NCBI GenBank assembly: GCA_945874455.1
Contig: CAMCHO010000018.1
Span: 1 to 43,332, forward strand
Direction: 5' to 3'
Length of the DNA: 43,332 nucleotides
From: Opitutus sp. GAS368
Lineage (GTDB): Bacteria; Verrucomicrobiota; Verrucomicrobiia; Opitutales; Opitutaceae
The stretch's first letter is position 1; each line of letters begins with the position of its first letter. The position numbers were made by a program, and so were the translations under genes. Below the pieces are notes generated by a model. That model was not told where the DNA came from. It saw only the letters and a list, made by a program, of their open reading frames with translations, and made no database searches. Positions 8,325-17,552 of the stretch are shown here, in pieces.

Positions 8325-8629
8325 CCTCCGCGACTCTCGACCACTACGTGCTGATCAGCGCGCTCCTCTTTGCCATCGGCTTGTTCGGCGTGCTCCTGCG
8401 TCGCAACACCCTCGTCGTGTTTATGTGCCTTGAGTTGATGCTCGTCGCCTCGACCTTGGCGCTGGTCGCCTTCTCGCGCTTCAACGGCACGATGGATGGC
8501 AACGTCTTCGTGTTCTTCATTCTCACGGTGGCCGCCGCCGAAGTCGCCGTCGGCCTCGCTATCATCGTCGCGCTCTTCCGCAAGCGGCAGACCATCCAGC
8601 TCAATGAGCTCAACTCGCTGAAGAACTGA
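8321..8629 (+). CDS. nuoK: NADH-quinone oxidoreductase subunit K
   Basis: A 102-residue, three-helix membrane subunit of normal length. The two buried glutamates known from the family are present, in [11 protein letters not shown] and [18 protein letters not shown]. They form part of the chain of charged residues along the membrane arm. The start at 8321 overlaps the nuoJ stop by 4 bp. The frame is open further upstream but would lie inside nuoJ. nuoL begins 5 bp after the stop. Confidence 0.94.
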   Translation: MTSATLDHYVLISALLFAIGLFGVLLRRNTLVVFMCLELMLVASTLALVAFSRFNGTMDGNVFVFFILTVAAAEVAVGLAIIVALFRKRQTIQLNELNSLKN

Positions 8630-8634
8630 CCGCC

Positions 8635-10518
8635 ATGACGATGCTCTCGCATGCCATCTTCGTTCTGATCCTCCCGCTGGTCTCGGCGGCGATCATTGCG
8701 CTCTTCCTGCGCCGGTCCGGAGGCGCTGCCGCCGCCGTTTCGACGCTCACTGCCGCTGCCATCGCCGTGATTTCGGTGATCCTCGCCCTCCACAACGAGC
8801 GCTTCACCGCATCCACGGAGTGGATGCGCCTCGGGGGTCTGGTGATCTCGCTCGGCTTCAAGTTTGACGATCTCGCCGCACTCATGCTGGTGATCGTCGG
8901 CATCGTCGGTCTTTGCGTCCATGTGTTCTCGCTCGGCTACATGCACGACGACCCGGCGAAAGGCCGCTACTTCGGAGGCCTCTCGATTTTCATGTTCTCG
9001 ATGCTCGGCATCGTTTTCGCCGACAATCTTTTCATGATGTTCATCTTTTGGGAGCTGGTCGGTTTCAGCTCTTATGTGCTCATCAACCACTGGCACGAGA
9101 AACAATCCGCCTCTGACGCGTCGAAAAAAGCCTTCATCGCGAACCGCGTCGGTGACTTCGGTTTCCTTCTCGGTATTGTGATGTGCTACTGGCTCAACGG
9201 CACCGTCAGCCTCACGGAACTCGCCGCCAAGGGTGAAGCCCACACGCTGGTCTTCTCGACCCTGATTCCTCTCTTCCTGTTCTGCGGCGCCGTCGGCAAG
9301 TCCGCCCAGCTTCCTCTCCACGTGTGGCTCCCCGACGCGATGGAGGGACCGACGCCCGTCTCCGCCCTGATCCATGCCGCGACGATGGTCGCCGCCGGTA
9401 TCTACATGCTCTGCCGGATTAACGTCCTCATGGTGCCCGCTGCGCTCGACGTGATTATGTGGACCGGCACCGCCACCGCGCTCTACGCAGCGCTTTGCGC
9501 CATTACGCAAAGCGACATCAAGAAAGTCCTCGCCTACTCCACGCTCTCCCAGCTCGGATTTATGGTCGCCGCTTTCGGCCTCGGTTCGCTCTCGAGCACG
9601 CATCTGCACGGCACCGAGGCACACACCGTCGTGATCGCCGCCGGGGTCGGCGCCGCGATGTTCCATCTCACGACGCACGCCTTCTTCAAAGCCCTCATGT
9701 TCCTCGGCTCCGGTTCCGTTATTCATGGCTGCCATCACGAGCAGGACATCTTTAAAATGGGCGGCTTGCGCACGCGGATGCCGCTCACTTTTTGGACCTT
9801 CACCATCGGCGTCGCCGCCATTATCGGCTTTCCGTATCTCGCCGGCTTCTTCTCGAAAGATGCGATCCTCTACCTCGCCTTCGAGAAAAACTCTGCCGTC
9901 TTCGCGCTCCTCGCCCTCACCGCCGTCCTCACCTCTCTTTACATGGTTCGCCTCTGGAAACTCACCTTCCTCGGCGCGCCTCGCAGTGACCACGCGTCGC
10001 ACGCCCACGAAGGCGGCCTCACCCTCACTCTGCCCCTCGTGCTCCTCGCGGTGCTTTCGCTCGTCGCCGGTTACACGGCGTTTTACCCGAATGTTTTCTC
10101 CGGCGTCTTCGAGCACATCCCCGAAGCCCACGGCTCCGACCATACGATTATCTTCATCACGAGCCTCGGCGTGATGGCTGTCGGTGCCAGCATTGGCTAC
10201 TTTTTCTACAAATCGACTCCCACCGATACCCTCGCCGACAAAGTCCCCGGCCTCTTCGCGGCGCTTTCGGCTTTCAGGAACTCCTTCGACGGTGCTTACG
10301 ATTACTACGTCGCTAAGATTCAGCAGCGCTTCGCCCTCTTTGTTAATTTCTTCGAGCAAATCTTTCTCGCCGGCCTGATTGTCCGCGGTCTCGCCGGATT
10401 TGTCGGCCTCTGCGGCCTCGGTGCCCGCGCCCTCCACGTCGGTAACCTCAACGCCTACGTCTACTGGTTTTTGTTCGGCCTCGTGGCCCTGTGGCTGTTC
10501 GCGACCGGCGTCCTCTGA
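8635..10518 (+). CDS. nuoL: NADH-quinone oxidoreductase subunit L
   Basis: A 627-residue antiporter-like membrane subunit, the distal proton channel of the membrane arm. Recognisable family features are FWELVGFSSYVLINHWHE, KSAQLPLHVWLPDAMEGPTP with the following VSALIHAATMVAAGIYML, and SDIKKVLAYSTLSQLGFM. They include the glutamate, lysine and histidine residues of the proton path. The C-terminal part (from about residue 500) fits the long lateral helix and the last transmembrane helix. An alternative ATG two codons in (8641) is possible. A 140-bp gap with a dispersed repeat separates it from nuoM. Confidence 0.95.
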   Translation: MTMLSHAIFVLILPLVSAAIIALFLRRSGGAAAAVSTLTAAAIAVISVILALHNERFTASTEWMRLGGLVISLGFKFDDLAALMLVIVGIVGLCVHVFSLGYMHDDPAKGRYFGGLSIFMFSMLGIVFADNLFMMFIFWELVGFSSYVLINHWHEKQSASDASKKAFIANRVGDFGFLLGIVMCYWLNGTVSLTELAAKGEAHTLVFSTLIPLFLFCGAVGKSAQLPLHVWLPDAMEGPTPVSALIHAATMVAAGIYMLCRINVLMVPAALDVIMWTGTATALYAALCAITQSDIKKVLAYSTLSQLGFMVAAFGLGSLSSTHLHGTEAHTVVIAAGVGAAMFHLTTHAFFKALMFLGSGSVIHGCHHEQDIFKMGGLRTRMPLTFWTFTIGVAAIIGFPYLAGFFSKDAILYLAFEKNSAVFALLALTAVLTSLYMVRLWKLTFLGAPRSDHASHAHEGGLTLTLPLVLLAVLSLVAGYTAFYPNVFSGVFEHIPEAHGSDHTIIFITSLGVMAVGASIGYFFYKSTPTDTLADKVPGLFAALSAFRNSFDGAYDYYVAKIQQRFALFVNFFEQIFLAGLIVRGLAGFVGLCGLGARALHVGNLNAYVYWFLFGLVALWLFATGVL

Positions 10519-10591
10519 GCTTCCTTTCCTCCGCACCCTATGCGCGCCCTTTTTATTTACCACAGCATTCACGGATCGGTCCGGATTCAGA

Positions 10592-10633
10592 CCGGATTGA
10601 TCCGTGTCAATCGGAGTAATCCGTGGTTAAACC
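10592..10633 (+). repeat. dispersed ATCCGTG-type intergenic repeat, copy 1
   Basis: The gap between nuoL and nuoM contains gatccgtgtcaatcggag followed by taatccgtggttaaacc. The motif atccgtg/atcggag recurs at about 10-bp spacing. A second copy of the same family is found in inverted orientation at 28734-28766, sharing atccgtgt and atccgtRgttaaa. From general knowledge, strings of this kind are common between genes in Verrucomicrobiota, Planctomycetota and other genomes. The copy lies inside an essential operon without breaking a gene. It also creates an upstream in-frame ATG (10623) that should not be used as the nuoM start. Confidence 0.6.
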
Positions 10634-10658
10634 GTGTCGCTGCCGTTCAGTTTTCGCG

Positions 10659-12185
10659 ATGAGCCCATTGCCCTTCGATCCTCTGCTCGTTTCCATCGCC
10701 GCTCCGCTCGCGCTGGCCCTCGCCATCGCGCTTGGCTTGCCGAAGCGTTGGTCCGTCATGCTAGCCTATGGAGCCTTTGCGATTCCCGTGCTCATGGCAC
10801 TGCATGTGTGGTGGCACTTCGGCGACGCCGCGAAGGACCACGGCTACGCATTTCTCACGCGCTACTCCACCGGCCTCGACGGTCTCGGCATCGGCCTGAA
10901 ACTCGGCCTCAACGGCATTTCGCTCCCGCTCTTCGTGCTCGCCGCTCTCGTTGGTTTCGCCGCCGGCCTTTACGCGATCCAGTCCGGCGCCGAGCGTCTC
11001 AAGATTTACCTCATGCTGCTCCTCGTTATGCAGGGCGGCTTGATGGGGGTGTTCGCCAGCGTCGATATCTTCTTCTTTTATTTCTTCCACGAACTCGCGC
11101 TCATCCCAACCTTTATCATGGTCGGGATCTGGGGCGGTCGCGACCGCAGCTATGCAGCGATGAAGCTGACGATCTACCTCACGCTTGGCGCGATGGTCTC
11201 CTTGCTCGGCTTGATTATGCTCTACGTGAAGAGCGGTGCTCACACCTTCGACCTGATCGCACTCCGCGATCATCTCGCCGCCCACCCGCTCGCCGCGACG
11301 GTGCAAAACAACATCGCCGGCCTCCTCCTCTTCGGTCTCGGCGTCCTCGTCTCACTCTGGCCGCTCCACACGTGGGCGCCCCTCGGCTACGGTGCTGCGC
11401 CGAGCTCCGCCGCGATGCTCCACGCTGGCGTCCTGAAAAAATTCGGCGTGTACGGCCTGATCCAAGTCGCCCTCCCGTTGCTCCCCGACGGACTCGCCTA
11501 CTGGGCTCACCCGCTCGCTTGGCTCGCCGTCATCGGCAACGTCCTGATCGTCGGCCTCATCACCATCGCCCAGCGCGACCTCAAGCAAATGATCGGTTAC
11601 AGCTCGGTCATGCACATGGGCTATGCGTTCCTCGGCATCGCCGCCGGTGGTATCATCGGCCCGGGTGGCGTCGTTTTCCTCATGGTCGCGCATGGTCTCT
11701 CCGTCGCGCTCCTCTTCCTGCTCGCGACCGCGATTTACCACCGCACGCAAACGTTTGCCCTGGATGAGATGGGCGGCCTCGCGCAAAAGACCCCGGTCCT
11801 CGCTGCGTTTTTCGTCGCCGCAACGCTCGCCAGTATCGGCCTCCCCGGCTTTGCCAACTTCTGGGGCGAACTCGCCATCTTCGTCGCCCTGTGGAAATTC
11901 TCCCCGCTCATCACCGCGCTCGCGGTGGCCGGCGTCGTGATCTCTGCGGTTTACGGTCTGCGCTCTGCCGCCCGCGTATTCTTCGGTCCCTCGACCGCTG
12001 GACTCGCCATGGTCACCGCTGCGCATCCCCCCGTCGATATTACCTGGAAGGAACGTTTCCCCGCACTCATTTTACTCGCTGCGCTGCTCTTCATTGGATT
12101 CTGGCCGAAATCCCTTACTACGCCAATCAACGCCGCGTTGACTCCGCAGATATCTGCAAAAATCGGCAACGCTACTGGCCGCTAA
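10659..12185 (+). CDS. nuoM: NADH-quinone oxidoreductase subunit M
   Basis: A 508-residue antiporter-like membrane subunit. Family features include FFYFFHELALIPTFIMVGIW with its essential glutamate, the helix segment LWPLHTWAPLGYGAAPSSAA, and QRDLKQMIGYSSVMHMGYAF with a conserved lysine. The frame opens at 10623, but the first twelve codons lie in the ATCCGTG-type repeat and do not resemble NuoM. The ATG at 10659 (MSPLPFDPLL) is preferred. NuoM is the middle proton channel of the membrane arm. A 101-bp gap without obvious signals precedes nuoN. Confidence 0.94.
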   Translation: MSPLPFDPLLVSIAAPLALALAIALGLPKRWSVMLAYGAFAIPVLMALHVWWHFGDAAKDHGYAFLTRYSTGLDGLGIGLKLGLNGISLPLFVLAALVGFAAGLYAIQSGAERLKIYLMLLLVMQGGLMGVFASVDIFFFYFFHELALIPTFIMVGIWGGRDRSYAAMKLTIYLTLGAMVSLLGLIMLYVKSGAHTFDLIALRDHLAAHPLAATVQNNIAGLLLFGLGVLVSLWPLHTWAPLGYGAAPSSAAMLHAGVLKKFGVYGLIQVALPLLPDGLAYWAHPLAWLAVIGNVLIVGLITIAQRDLKQMIGYSSVMHMGYAFLGIAAGGIIGPGGVVFLMVAHGLSVALLFLLATAIYHRTQTFALDEMGGLAQKTPVLAAFFVAATLASIGLPGFANFWGELAIFVALWKFSPLITALAVAGVVISAVYGLRSAARVFFGPSTAGLAMVTAAHPPVDITWKERFPALILLAALLFIGFWPKSLTTPINAALTPQISAKIGNATGR

Positions 12186-12286
12186 TCCTCGCTCATTTCA
12201 AAACCACGCCCACGCCACTGCTGCCTTGATTAGCTCAGCTTAGCATTCCAGCCCTCTTTCGTCCTCTTTTCCCGTCCGTCACCTTC

Positions 12287-13810
12287 ATGACTCTCGAAGC
12301 CGTCAAACTCGCCGCCGAGGCCAACCAGTGGGGGGCCATTTTCCCCGAGCTCCTGCTCGCCTGCCTGGCGCTCGCCCTCCTCGCCTTGGAGATCGTGCTG
12401 CCGAAGAAGCTCCACGCCTACATTCCTGATGTAGCCCTCGCCGGTCTCGTCGGCACGCTCGGCGGCCTGTTCGTCAATTTCCAATCCGCCACGCTCGGCA
12501 AGGAATCCTTCAACGGTCTGCTCCTCCATAGTCCCGGCGGTCAGGTGATGCGCGTCTTCTTCCTCCTGACCGCGATTCTCGTCTGCATCCTCGCTCGCAT
12601 CTCGCTGGCGAAGCAAAAGGTGCCACGCATCGAGTTCTACCACCTCGTGCTCATCATCACGGGCGCGATGATGCTCCTCGCGCAGAGCAATCACTTCGTG
12701 ATGTTCTTCGTCGCCTTGGAGACCGTTACGATTGGATTCTACATTCTCGTCTCCTACTTCCGCACGAAGACGGCCTCGCTTGAGGCTGGCCTGAAATATC
12801 TTGTGATGGGTGCCCTCAGCTCGGGTATGTTGCTCTTCGGTATCGTCCTCCTCTACGGCGTGGCCGGCAACCCCACGCTCCCTGGCCACTCAGCCTCGGC
12901 CATGCACTACCCGGCGCTCGCGCAATTCCTCGTCGCCAATCCGCACAACTTCCTCGCCGGCGTCGGCATCGTGCTCGTGCTGGTTGGCGTCGCCTTCAAA
13001 ATCGGAGCATTCCCGTTCCAGATTTGGGTGCCCGACGTCTATCAGGGCGCGCCGACACCCGTCACCGCCTTCCTCGCCGTCGGCTCGAAAGCTGCCGGTT
13101 TCGCCGTCTTGCTCGTCCTCACGCGGGACGTCTTCGCGTCTTACGACTGGCTCGTCACCCCGGCGCTCACGGCGATGGCCGCCGCGACGATTCTCTTCGG
13201 TAACATCGCCGCGCTCACACAGCACAATGTCAAACGCCTCATCGGCCTCTCTGGCGTTTCGCATGCCGGCTTCCTCTTGCTCGGCGTCGTCGCGCTCGCG
13301 GGTCCCGTCGCCAGTGTGTCCGCCACGGGAGCGATTTACTTTTATCTCTTTGCCTACCTCATCGCCTCCTTCGCCGTGTTCGGCGTGATGGCGCACATCG
13401 GCGGGGCCGACGATTCCGATCAGACCCTCGACCACTACGCCGGCCTTGCGAAAGAAAATCCTTTTCTCGCCACGATCCTCGCGATTGGCCTCGGCTCGCT
13501 CGCCGGCATCCCGCCGCTCGCGGGCTTTATGGGGAAATTTTTTGTCTTCATCGCCGCCTTCGAGGGAGGTGCTCGCTGGACGCTCGCCCTCGCCGTCGTT
13601 GGTGTGGTGATCTCGATTTATTACTATTTTGGTTGGATCAAAGCCGCATTCTTCGAGCAGTGGACCCCGCCGGCGGACACCGCCGCACCGCGTCCCTCGC
13701 GCACGCCGGTAAACCTCGTTAGCGGCATCGCGCTTGGCTGCCTGGCGCTCGCTTCGATTTTCATCGGCTTCTACCAAGGCCCGCTCGGCCACTGGCTGAC
13801 GATGAAGTGA
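12287..13810 (+). CDS. nuoN: NADH-quinone oxidoreductase subunit N
   Basis: A 507-residue antiporter-like membrane subunit and the last gene of the complex I operon. Signatures include FFVALETVTIGFYILVSYFR with the conserved glutamate, KIGAFPFQIWVPDVYQGAPT, and LTQHNVKRLIGLSGVSHAGF with the conserved lysine. ENPFLATILAIGLGSLAGIP is the late helix pair typical of NuoN. NuoN is the proximal antiporter-like channel next to NuoK. No convincing intrinsic terminator with a T-tract follows it, so the operon end is not defined by sequence. Confidence 0.95.
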   Translation: MTLEAVKLAAEANQWGAIFPELLLACLALALLALEIVLPKKLHAYIPDVALAGLVGTLGGLFVNFQSATLGKESFNGLLLHSPGGQVMRVFFLLTAILVCILARISLAKQKVPRIEFYHLVLIITGAMMLLAQSNHFVMFFVALETVTIGFYILVSYFRTKTASLEAGLKYLVMGALSSGMLLFGIVLLYGVAGNPTLPGHSASAMHYPALAQFLVANPHNFLAGVGIVLVLVGVAFKIGAFPFQIWVPDVYQGAPTPVTAFLAVGSKAAGFAVLLVLTRDVFASYDWLVTPALTAMAAATILFGNIAALTQHNVKRLIGLSGVSHAGFLLLGVVALAGPVASVSATGAIYFYLFAYLIASFAVFGVMAHIGGADDSDQTLDHYAGLAKENPFLATILAIGLGSLAGIPPLAGFMGKFFVFIAAFEGGARWTLALAVVGVVISIYYYFGWIKAAFFEQWTPPADTAAPRPSRTPVNLVSGIALGCLALASIFIGFYQGPLGHWLTMK

Positions 13811-14141
13811 GGTCGGGCGGCCGTGATGCGGTTAAGTTAAGTGAACGCTTCGAACGTAAGACTCCCTCGGGATGGCTTGGCTGTCCGAGCTGAATGACCC
13901 GAAAGCGCGAGGCTGGCCAACACACCGAGACGGTGCCTGTTCGAATGTTCCTCTCCCGAGGCCTCGTCGCGGCGCCAGTGGTTATTTCGCCACTGATTGC
14001 GGATCTCGACGCCCCCCCCCGTGGCCACGCACCAGCGCCTGCCATTGCGTCAAGGTGTCGTCTGCCGCCTTCCACGCTCGACTGTGGACGTCGCGTTCCG
14101 TCGGCCTTGACGGGTGGCGTGGACCGCGGTGCGATACGGTT
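13811..14141. other. 331-bp gap between nuoN and the FKBP gene
   Basis: No gene is supported here, although frames on both strands stay open because of high GC. Visible features are a 6-bp hairpin cagtgg/ccactg (13976-13981 with 13990-13995) and a run of nine C residues at 14012-14020. The promoter of the FKBP gene should lie in this gap, but I see no clear -35/-10 pair. Confidence 0.5.
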
Positions 14142-14477
14142 ATGGATTCTCCTCAAGTGCAGATTGAAAAACTTATTTCCGGCAACGGCGCCTCGCCCAA
14201 GAAGGGCGATTCGGTGACGGTGCATTATACCGGGACTTTCGTCGACGGAGGCAAGTTCGACAGCTCGGTCGATCGCGACGAACCGTTCACATTTATGCTC
14301 GGTATGAAGCAAGTCATCGCCGGCTGGGACCAAGGCGTGGCCACGATGAAGGTGGGGGACAAGGTGAAGATGACGATCCCTCCGGAGCTCGGCTACGGGC
14401 GCGAAGGTTATCCCGGAGCGATCCCGCCCAATGCGACGCTGGTGTTTGAGGTGGAGCTGTTGGGGATCGAATCCTGA
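14142..14477 (+). CDS. FKBP-type peptidyl-prolyl cis-trans isomerase
   Basis: A 111-residue single-domain FKBP without a signal peptide, so probably cytoplasmic. It catalyses cis-trans isomerisation of peptidyl-prolyl bonds in protein folding. The fold is complete: [18 protein letters not shown] (conserved Tyr and Asp of the active pocket), [19 protein letters not shown] (pocket Phe, Val-Ile and Trp), and [11 protein letters not shown] with [14 protein letters not shown] at the end. The frame is open 90 codons further upstream, but that part has no FKBP character; the ATG at 14142 gives the standard short length. Its last 70 bp overlap, in convergent orientation, the 3' end of the DTW-domain gene. 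Confidence 0.9.
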   Translation: MDSPQVQIEKLISGNGASPKKGDSVTVHYTGTFVDGGKFDSSVDRDEPFTFMLGMKQVIAGWDQGVATMKVGDKVKMTIPPELGYGREGYPGAIPPNATLVFEVELLGIES

Positions 14478-15232
14478 TCAAGCGAGCGGGTTGGCCCGGG
14501 TGTCGCGCTGCCGTCGATGCCGGTACGACGGAGAAACGCACTGCGCCGTTGGCCGCTGCGACCTTGGGAGGCGGTGCGTTCACTCGGATCGCTGTAGGGC
14601 TGGCGACGATATCCGCCGCGAGTAAAATCGGCCGCGCAGCGAATTTGAAATCGCTGCATCCGCTCAAAAATACTGAGGAGCTGCGTGGGGAGCGGATAGC
14701 GATCGAGACCCGAACGTTCGAGAGCGAGCAGCAGTTCGTGGGTCGCTTCAAGGGTGGAGAGACAACCGTCATGCGGTTGCTGCTTGATGACGTAGCGGCT
14801 GCGTCCGGTGGGCGTGAACATAATGCGCGGCAGCCGTTGCAGGCTGGGGCTGAGGCGGAGCATTTTTCGTGCACCGCCCCATGTGGAGTCGAGCAGCAGG
14901 ACCACGAGGCGGCGTTCGCCGAGTTCGGCGGGGGGCAATTCTCCCGTGGAGAGGTTGCGAGCCTCCACACCGGGGTAGAGGAGGACGGTGAGGTTGCGCG
15001 GATCTTTGATCAGGGTTTGGACCTCTGCGTGATCGTCAAAGGCTATGCCCATGTAAATCACGCTCTGCGGAAGGCAAAGGTGGGTGAGCCGGCCGGTGTT
15101 GGCTTTCTCTTTCTTGAATTCCTTCGGGTGCATCAAGAACACAATCTTGGTGCGTGTTTCCATCGGTTGGATCGAAGGACACCAGCAGTGCTCCTGCGGC
15201 CAAAAACACCGATAACAGGTCTCGCGGCTCAT
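14408..15232 (-). CDS. DTW-domain protein, probable tRNA-uridine aminocarboxypropyltransferase
   Basis: A 274-residue protein. The family (TapT/DTWD) transfers the aminocarboxypropyl group of S-adenosylmethionine to a uridine in tRNA. Visible motifs are an N-terminal Zn-type cysteine cluster (C6, C9, C16, C18 in [13 protein letters not shown]), HPKE at 35-38 followed by a [13 protein letters not shown] segment, and the DTW-type motif DSTW at 115-118. The conserved core ends near [15 protein letters not shown]. About 50 further residues, low in complexity and rich in Ser/Thr/Gly, run antisense into the 3' end of the FKBP gene, which looks like read-through past a lost stop. The start at 15232 is 31 bp after the DUF1080 gene, so the two are probably co-transcribed. 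Confidence 0.85.
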   Translation of the reverse strand: MSRETCYRCFWPQEHCWCPSIQPMETRTKIVFLMHPKEFKKEKANTGRLTHLCLPQSVIYMGIAFDDHAEVQTLIKDPRNLTVLLYPGVEARNLSTGELPPAELGERRLVVLLLDSTWGGARKMLRLSPSLQRLPRIMFTPTGRSRYVIKQQPHDGCLSTLEATHELLLALERSGLDRYPLPTQLLSIFERMQRFQIRCAADFTRGGYRRQPYSDPSERTASQGRSGQRRSAFLRRTGIDGSATPGPTRSLDQDSIPNSSTSNTSVALGGIAPG

Positions 15233-15263
15233 GCCGAACGTGATCGCCGACCAGAGGCGAACA

Positions 15264-16058
15264 TCAGTTCTTGAAGTCGGTGTTCGGGCGGACGAGGTCG
15301 AGCTCCTTGATCCACGCATTGCGATACCGGACGTCGTGGCCCTCGCATTGGAGCTTCAGCCCGCCGGGGACGTCGGTGATGCCCTTGCCGCCCTCGTTGC
15401 CGCCATCGAGGCCGGAGTTGGCTCCGCCCCAGACTTGGTTGATGGTCTGGCTGCTGTGCACTTTGATGCCGTTGAAATAGAGTGTGACCATGGCGGGCTC
15501 GGTGCGCTTGCCGTCCTTAAAGCGGGCGGCGCGGAATTGGATATCGTAGGAGTTCCAATGGCCGAGACCCTTGTAAGCAAAATACGGTGACGGCGTCTCG
15601 TTGATGACAGCGCCCATCCCGTGTTTGGTGGCGTCGCTGTCACAGATCTGAATTTCGTAACGGTTCTGGAGATAAACGCCACTGTTGCCGCCGGTTTTGG
15701 TAATGAGGAATTCAATGTGTAGCCGGAAGTCGCGGTAGGCTTTCTTGGTTACGATGTCGGCGGAGCCGTATTTGCCGCCAGCCGCCGCGGGATCGTCGGT
15801 TTGGAGAACCGTGCCGCGGTCAACGGGATCATCGACGATCTTCCATTTGATCGGCATCGCCGAAGCAAAGCGGGGGCCCGTCCAGTAAGTCCATTTGTCG
15901 TCGAGTAGCTTGCGGCTGCCGTCGATGAGGACTTCGGCGTCGGCCGGGGCCTTGGCACCGAGTCCGATCTGGGCGAACGCGCTGGGGAGCGATGAACAGA
16001 GCAAGGCGAGGAACACAGCACTGGGGAACCGGCGGGAGCGGTTGAGGAGATGATTCAT
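15264..16058 (-). CDS. secreted DUF1080 protein (3-keto-disaccharide hydrolase-like)
   Basis: A 264-residue protein with an N-terminal signal peptide (residues 1 to about 29, ending SAFAQ). The rest is a concanavalin-like beta-sandwich of the DUF1080 / 3-keto-disaccharide hydrolase family. Typical segments are YRDFRLHIEFLITKTGGNSG, VYLQNRYEIQICDS, and the late VTLYFNGIKVH and GGLKLQCEGHDVRYRNAWIK. Members are exported and frequent in Verrucomicrobiota and Planctomycetota; some act on 3-keto-glucosides, but activity of this one is not shown. It diverges from the glyoxalase-fold gene across a 105-bp intergenic region, which must carry both promoters. Confidence 0.85.
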   Translation of the reverse strand: MNHLLNRSRRFPSAVFLALLCSSLPSAFAQIGLGAKAPADAEVLIDGSRKLLDDKWTYWTGPRFASAMPIKWKIVDDPVDRGTVLQTDDPAAAGGKYGSADIVTKKAYRDFRLHIEFLITKTGGNSGVYLQNRYEIQICDSDATKHGMGAVINETPSPYFAYKGLGHWNSYDIQFRAARFKDGKRTEPAMVTLYFNGIKVHSSQTINQVWGGANSGLDGGNEGGKGITDVPGGLKLQCEGHDVRYRNAWIKELDLVRPNTDFKN

Positions 16059-16163
16059 GTCGTGGGTGGGAAAGGGCGGAAGTTTGCGGGAGATCCCTGC
16101 TGAACCGCAAAGCTAGAATGGGTGCGACTGGACGAAACCGAGTTGTCGTGCAGTTTTTGGGAA

Positions 16164-17108
16164 ATGCAACTCTCAGGAATCCATCATCTCACAGCGGTCA
16201 CGGCGAACGCATCGGCCAACCATGCGTTTTATACGCGAACCCTCGGCATGCGCTTGGTCAAGAAGACCGTTAATCAGGACGACGTATCGGCCTATCATTT
16301 GTTCTACGCCGACGGAATTGCCGCGCCGGGAACGGACCTGACGTTTTTCGACTGGCCCGTGCCACCGGAGCGGCGCGGCACGAACAGTGTCGCGCGCACC
16401 GGGCTGCGCGTTGCGAGCGAGTCCAGTCTCACGTGGTGGGCGGCACGGTTTCGCGAGCTGAAGGTGAGACACGGCGATATTATCCAGCACGATGGTCGCG
16501 GAACCCTGGATTTTGAAGATTTCGAGGGGCAGCGCTTCATTTTGGTGGTGGATCGTGCGCCTCGCGAACCGGCGCATCGCTGGGCGAAGAGTCCGGTGCC
16601 GGCGGAACATCAAGTGTTGGGGCTGGGGCCCATCATCCTCAGTGTGCCCGCCTTGGGGCCCACGGACGCGGTGCTGACGAACGTGCTGCAGATGCGACGC
16701 GTGCGGGACTACTCGATCACTGGGGGGACCACGGTGCACGTTTACGAAATGGGTGAGGGTGGCGCAGCGGCGGAGCTACATGTCGTTCTGGAGCCGGAGA
16801 TGCCGCGTGCACGGCAAGGTGCGGGCAGTGTGCACCACGTCGCGTTTCGCACGACCGTGAAAGACTACGCCGCGTGGGCGGAGCGGCTCGTTGAACTTGG
16901 GATGCGCTCGAGCGGTCCGGTCAATCGGTTCTATTTTCAGAGTCTCTATTTTCGCGAGCCGAACGGGCTGTTGTTTGAGTTGGCAACTGATGAACCCGGG
17001 TTTACGGCGGACGAGCCCCTCGATCAACTTGGGGAAAGACTTTCGCTACCTCCTTTCCTCGAAACGCGGCGCCGAGAAATTGAAGCGGGACTCAAGCCGT
17101 TGGCCTGA
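16164..17108 (+). CDS. ring-cleaving dioxygenase / glyoxalase-fold protein (MhqO-like)
   Basis: A 314-residue protein made of two vicinal-oxygen-chelate (glyoxalase/extradiol dioxygenase) modules. The first begins with [20 protein letters not shown] and contains [13 protein letters not shown]. The second begins near [18 protein letters not shown] and ends with [18 protein letters not shown]. The histidines of IHHLTAV and VHHVAF and the glutamate of LLFELATD fit the His-His-Glu metal site. The closest family I know is the MhqO/LinE-type hydroquinone-cleaving group, but the substrate is not readable. The frame opens at a GTG at 16122; the ATG at 16164 places the first beta-strand at the N-terminus as in homologues. 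Confidence 0.85.
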   Translation: MQLSGIHHLTAVTANASANHAFYTRTLGMRLVKKTVNQDDVSAYHLFYADGIAAPGTDLTFFDWPVPPERRGTNSVARTGLRVASESSLTWWAARFRELKVRHGDIIQHDGRGTLDFEDFEGQRFILVVDRAPREPAHRWAKSPVPAEHQVLGLGPIILSVPALGPTDAVLTNVLQMRRVRDYSITGGTTVHVYEMGEGGAAAELHVVLEPEMPRARQGAGSVHHVAFRTTVKDYAAWAERLVELGMRSSGPVNRFYFQSLYFREPNGLLFELATDEPGFTADEPLDQLGERLSLPPFLETRRREIEAGLKPLA

Positions 17109-17494
17109 TACCAACGTCTCATGATATTTATACGATCGTCGAAATACCACTCGCTCACGCGCGCAACGACCAGCAGTCAAAAACTCAAATGATGTTGTTA
17201 TAAGTGACTCGGCCAAAATTTAGCGGAAAATCTGCCTGGCCTCGCGGTGCGATCCCGCGTCACCGAGTTCAGTGATTGAACTCACCAGCGGCGCCATTTA
17301 TATCGCCGCAATTCGATCCTGCGGCGGGATTCGCCATGGGCGGCGATTTCGTTTCGCTCTGTCATCGATTAGCGCCATTCGGAGTGTTTCCACCTCTTCC
17401 CTTGATTCGAAATTACGCATTCCAGACGGCGATTGCATGTGTCCAGCGGGATGCCACCGAGTTACTTAGAATGCACCGCCACGATGGGCATCAC
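17109..17494. other. 386-bp intergenic region with hairpin potential
   Basis: No gene is supported. The stretch is AT-richer at its start. It contains an 8-bp inverted repeat atcgccgc/gcggcgat (17302-17309 with 17340-17347) that encloses a smaller atcc/ggat hairpin. It separates the + strand dioxygenase gene from the 3' end of the - strand exb cluster, so it is a convergent intergenic region. Confidence 0.45.
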
Positions 17495-17527
17495 AAAAAA
17501 GACCCCAAACTGGAGTTTGGGGTCTTT
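17495..17527 (-). terminator. intrinsic terminator of the exb/coiled-coil cluster
   Basis: A perfect 14-bp inverted repeat (aaagaccccaaact, 17498-17511, with its complement at 17514-17527) leaves a very tight loop. Read on the - strand the stem is followed by six T residues (A-run at 17495-17500 on +). It lies about 26 bp after the stop of the last coiled-coil gene, so it should end the transcript that starts upstream of exbB. Because the stem begins and ends in A/T runs it may also work on the + strand. Confidence 0.88.
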
Positions 17528-17552
17528 CATAACTAAAGCTTTTATTGGCCAA

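Noticed and set aside
8344-10572. A 742-codon open frame on the - strand across nuoK and nuoL
   Set aside because: It is antisense to two clearly identified membrane-subunit genes, its product is Glu/Arg/His-rich without family motifs, and such frames arise from high third-position GC.
14012-14020. C9 tract (and a G9 tract at 26138-26146) as phase-variation switches
   Set aside because: Neither tract lies in a supported reading frame or between clear promoter elements.
13872-14141. A 90-codon N-terminal extension of the FKBP protein
   Set aside because: It has no signal peptide or family similarity and spans a C9 homopolymer; the short cytoplasmic FKBP is complete without it.
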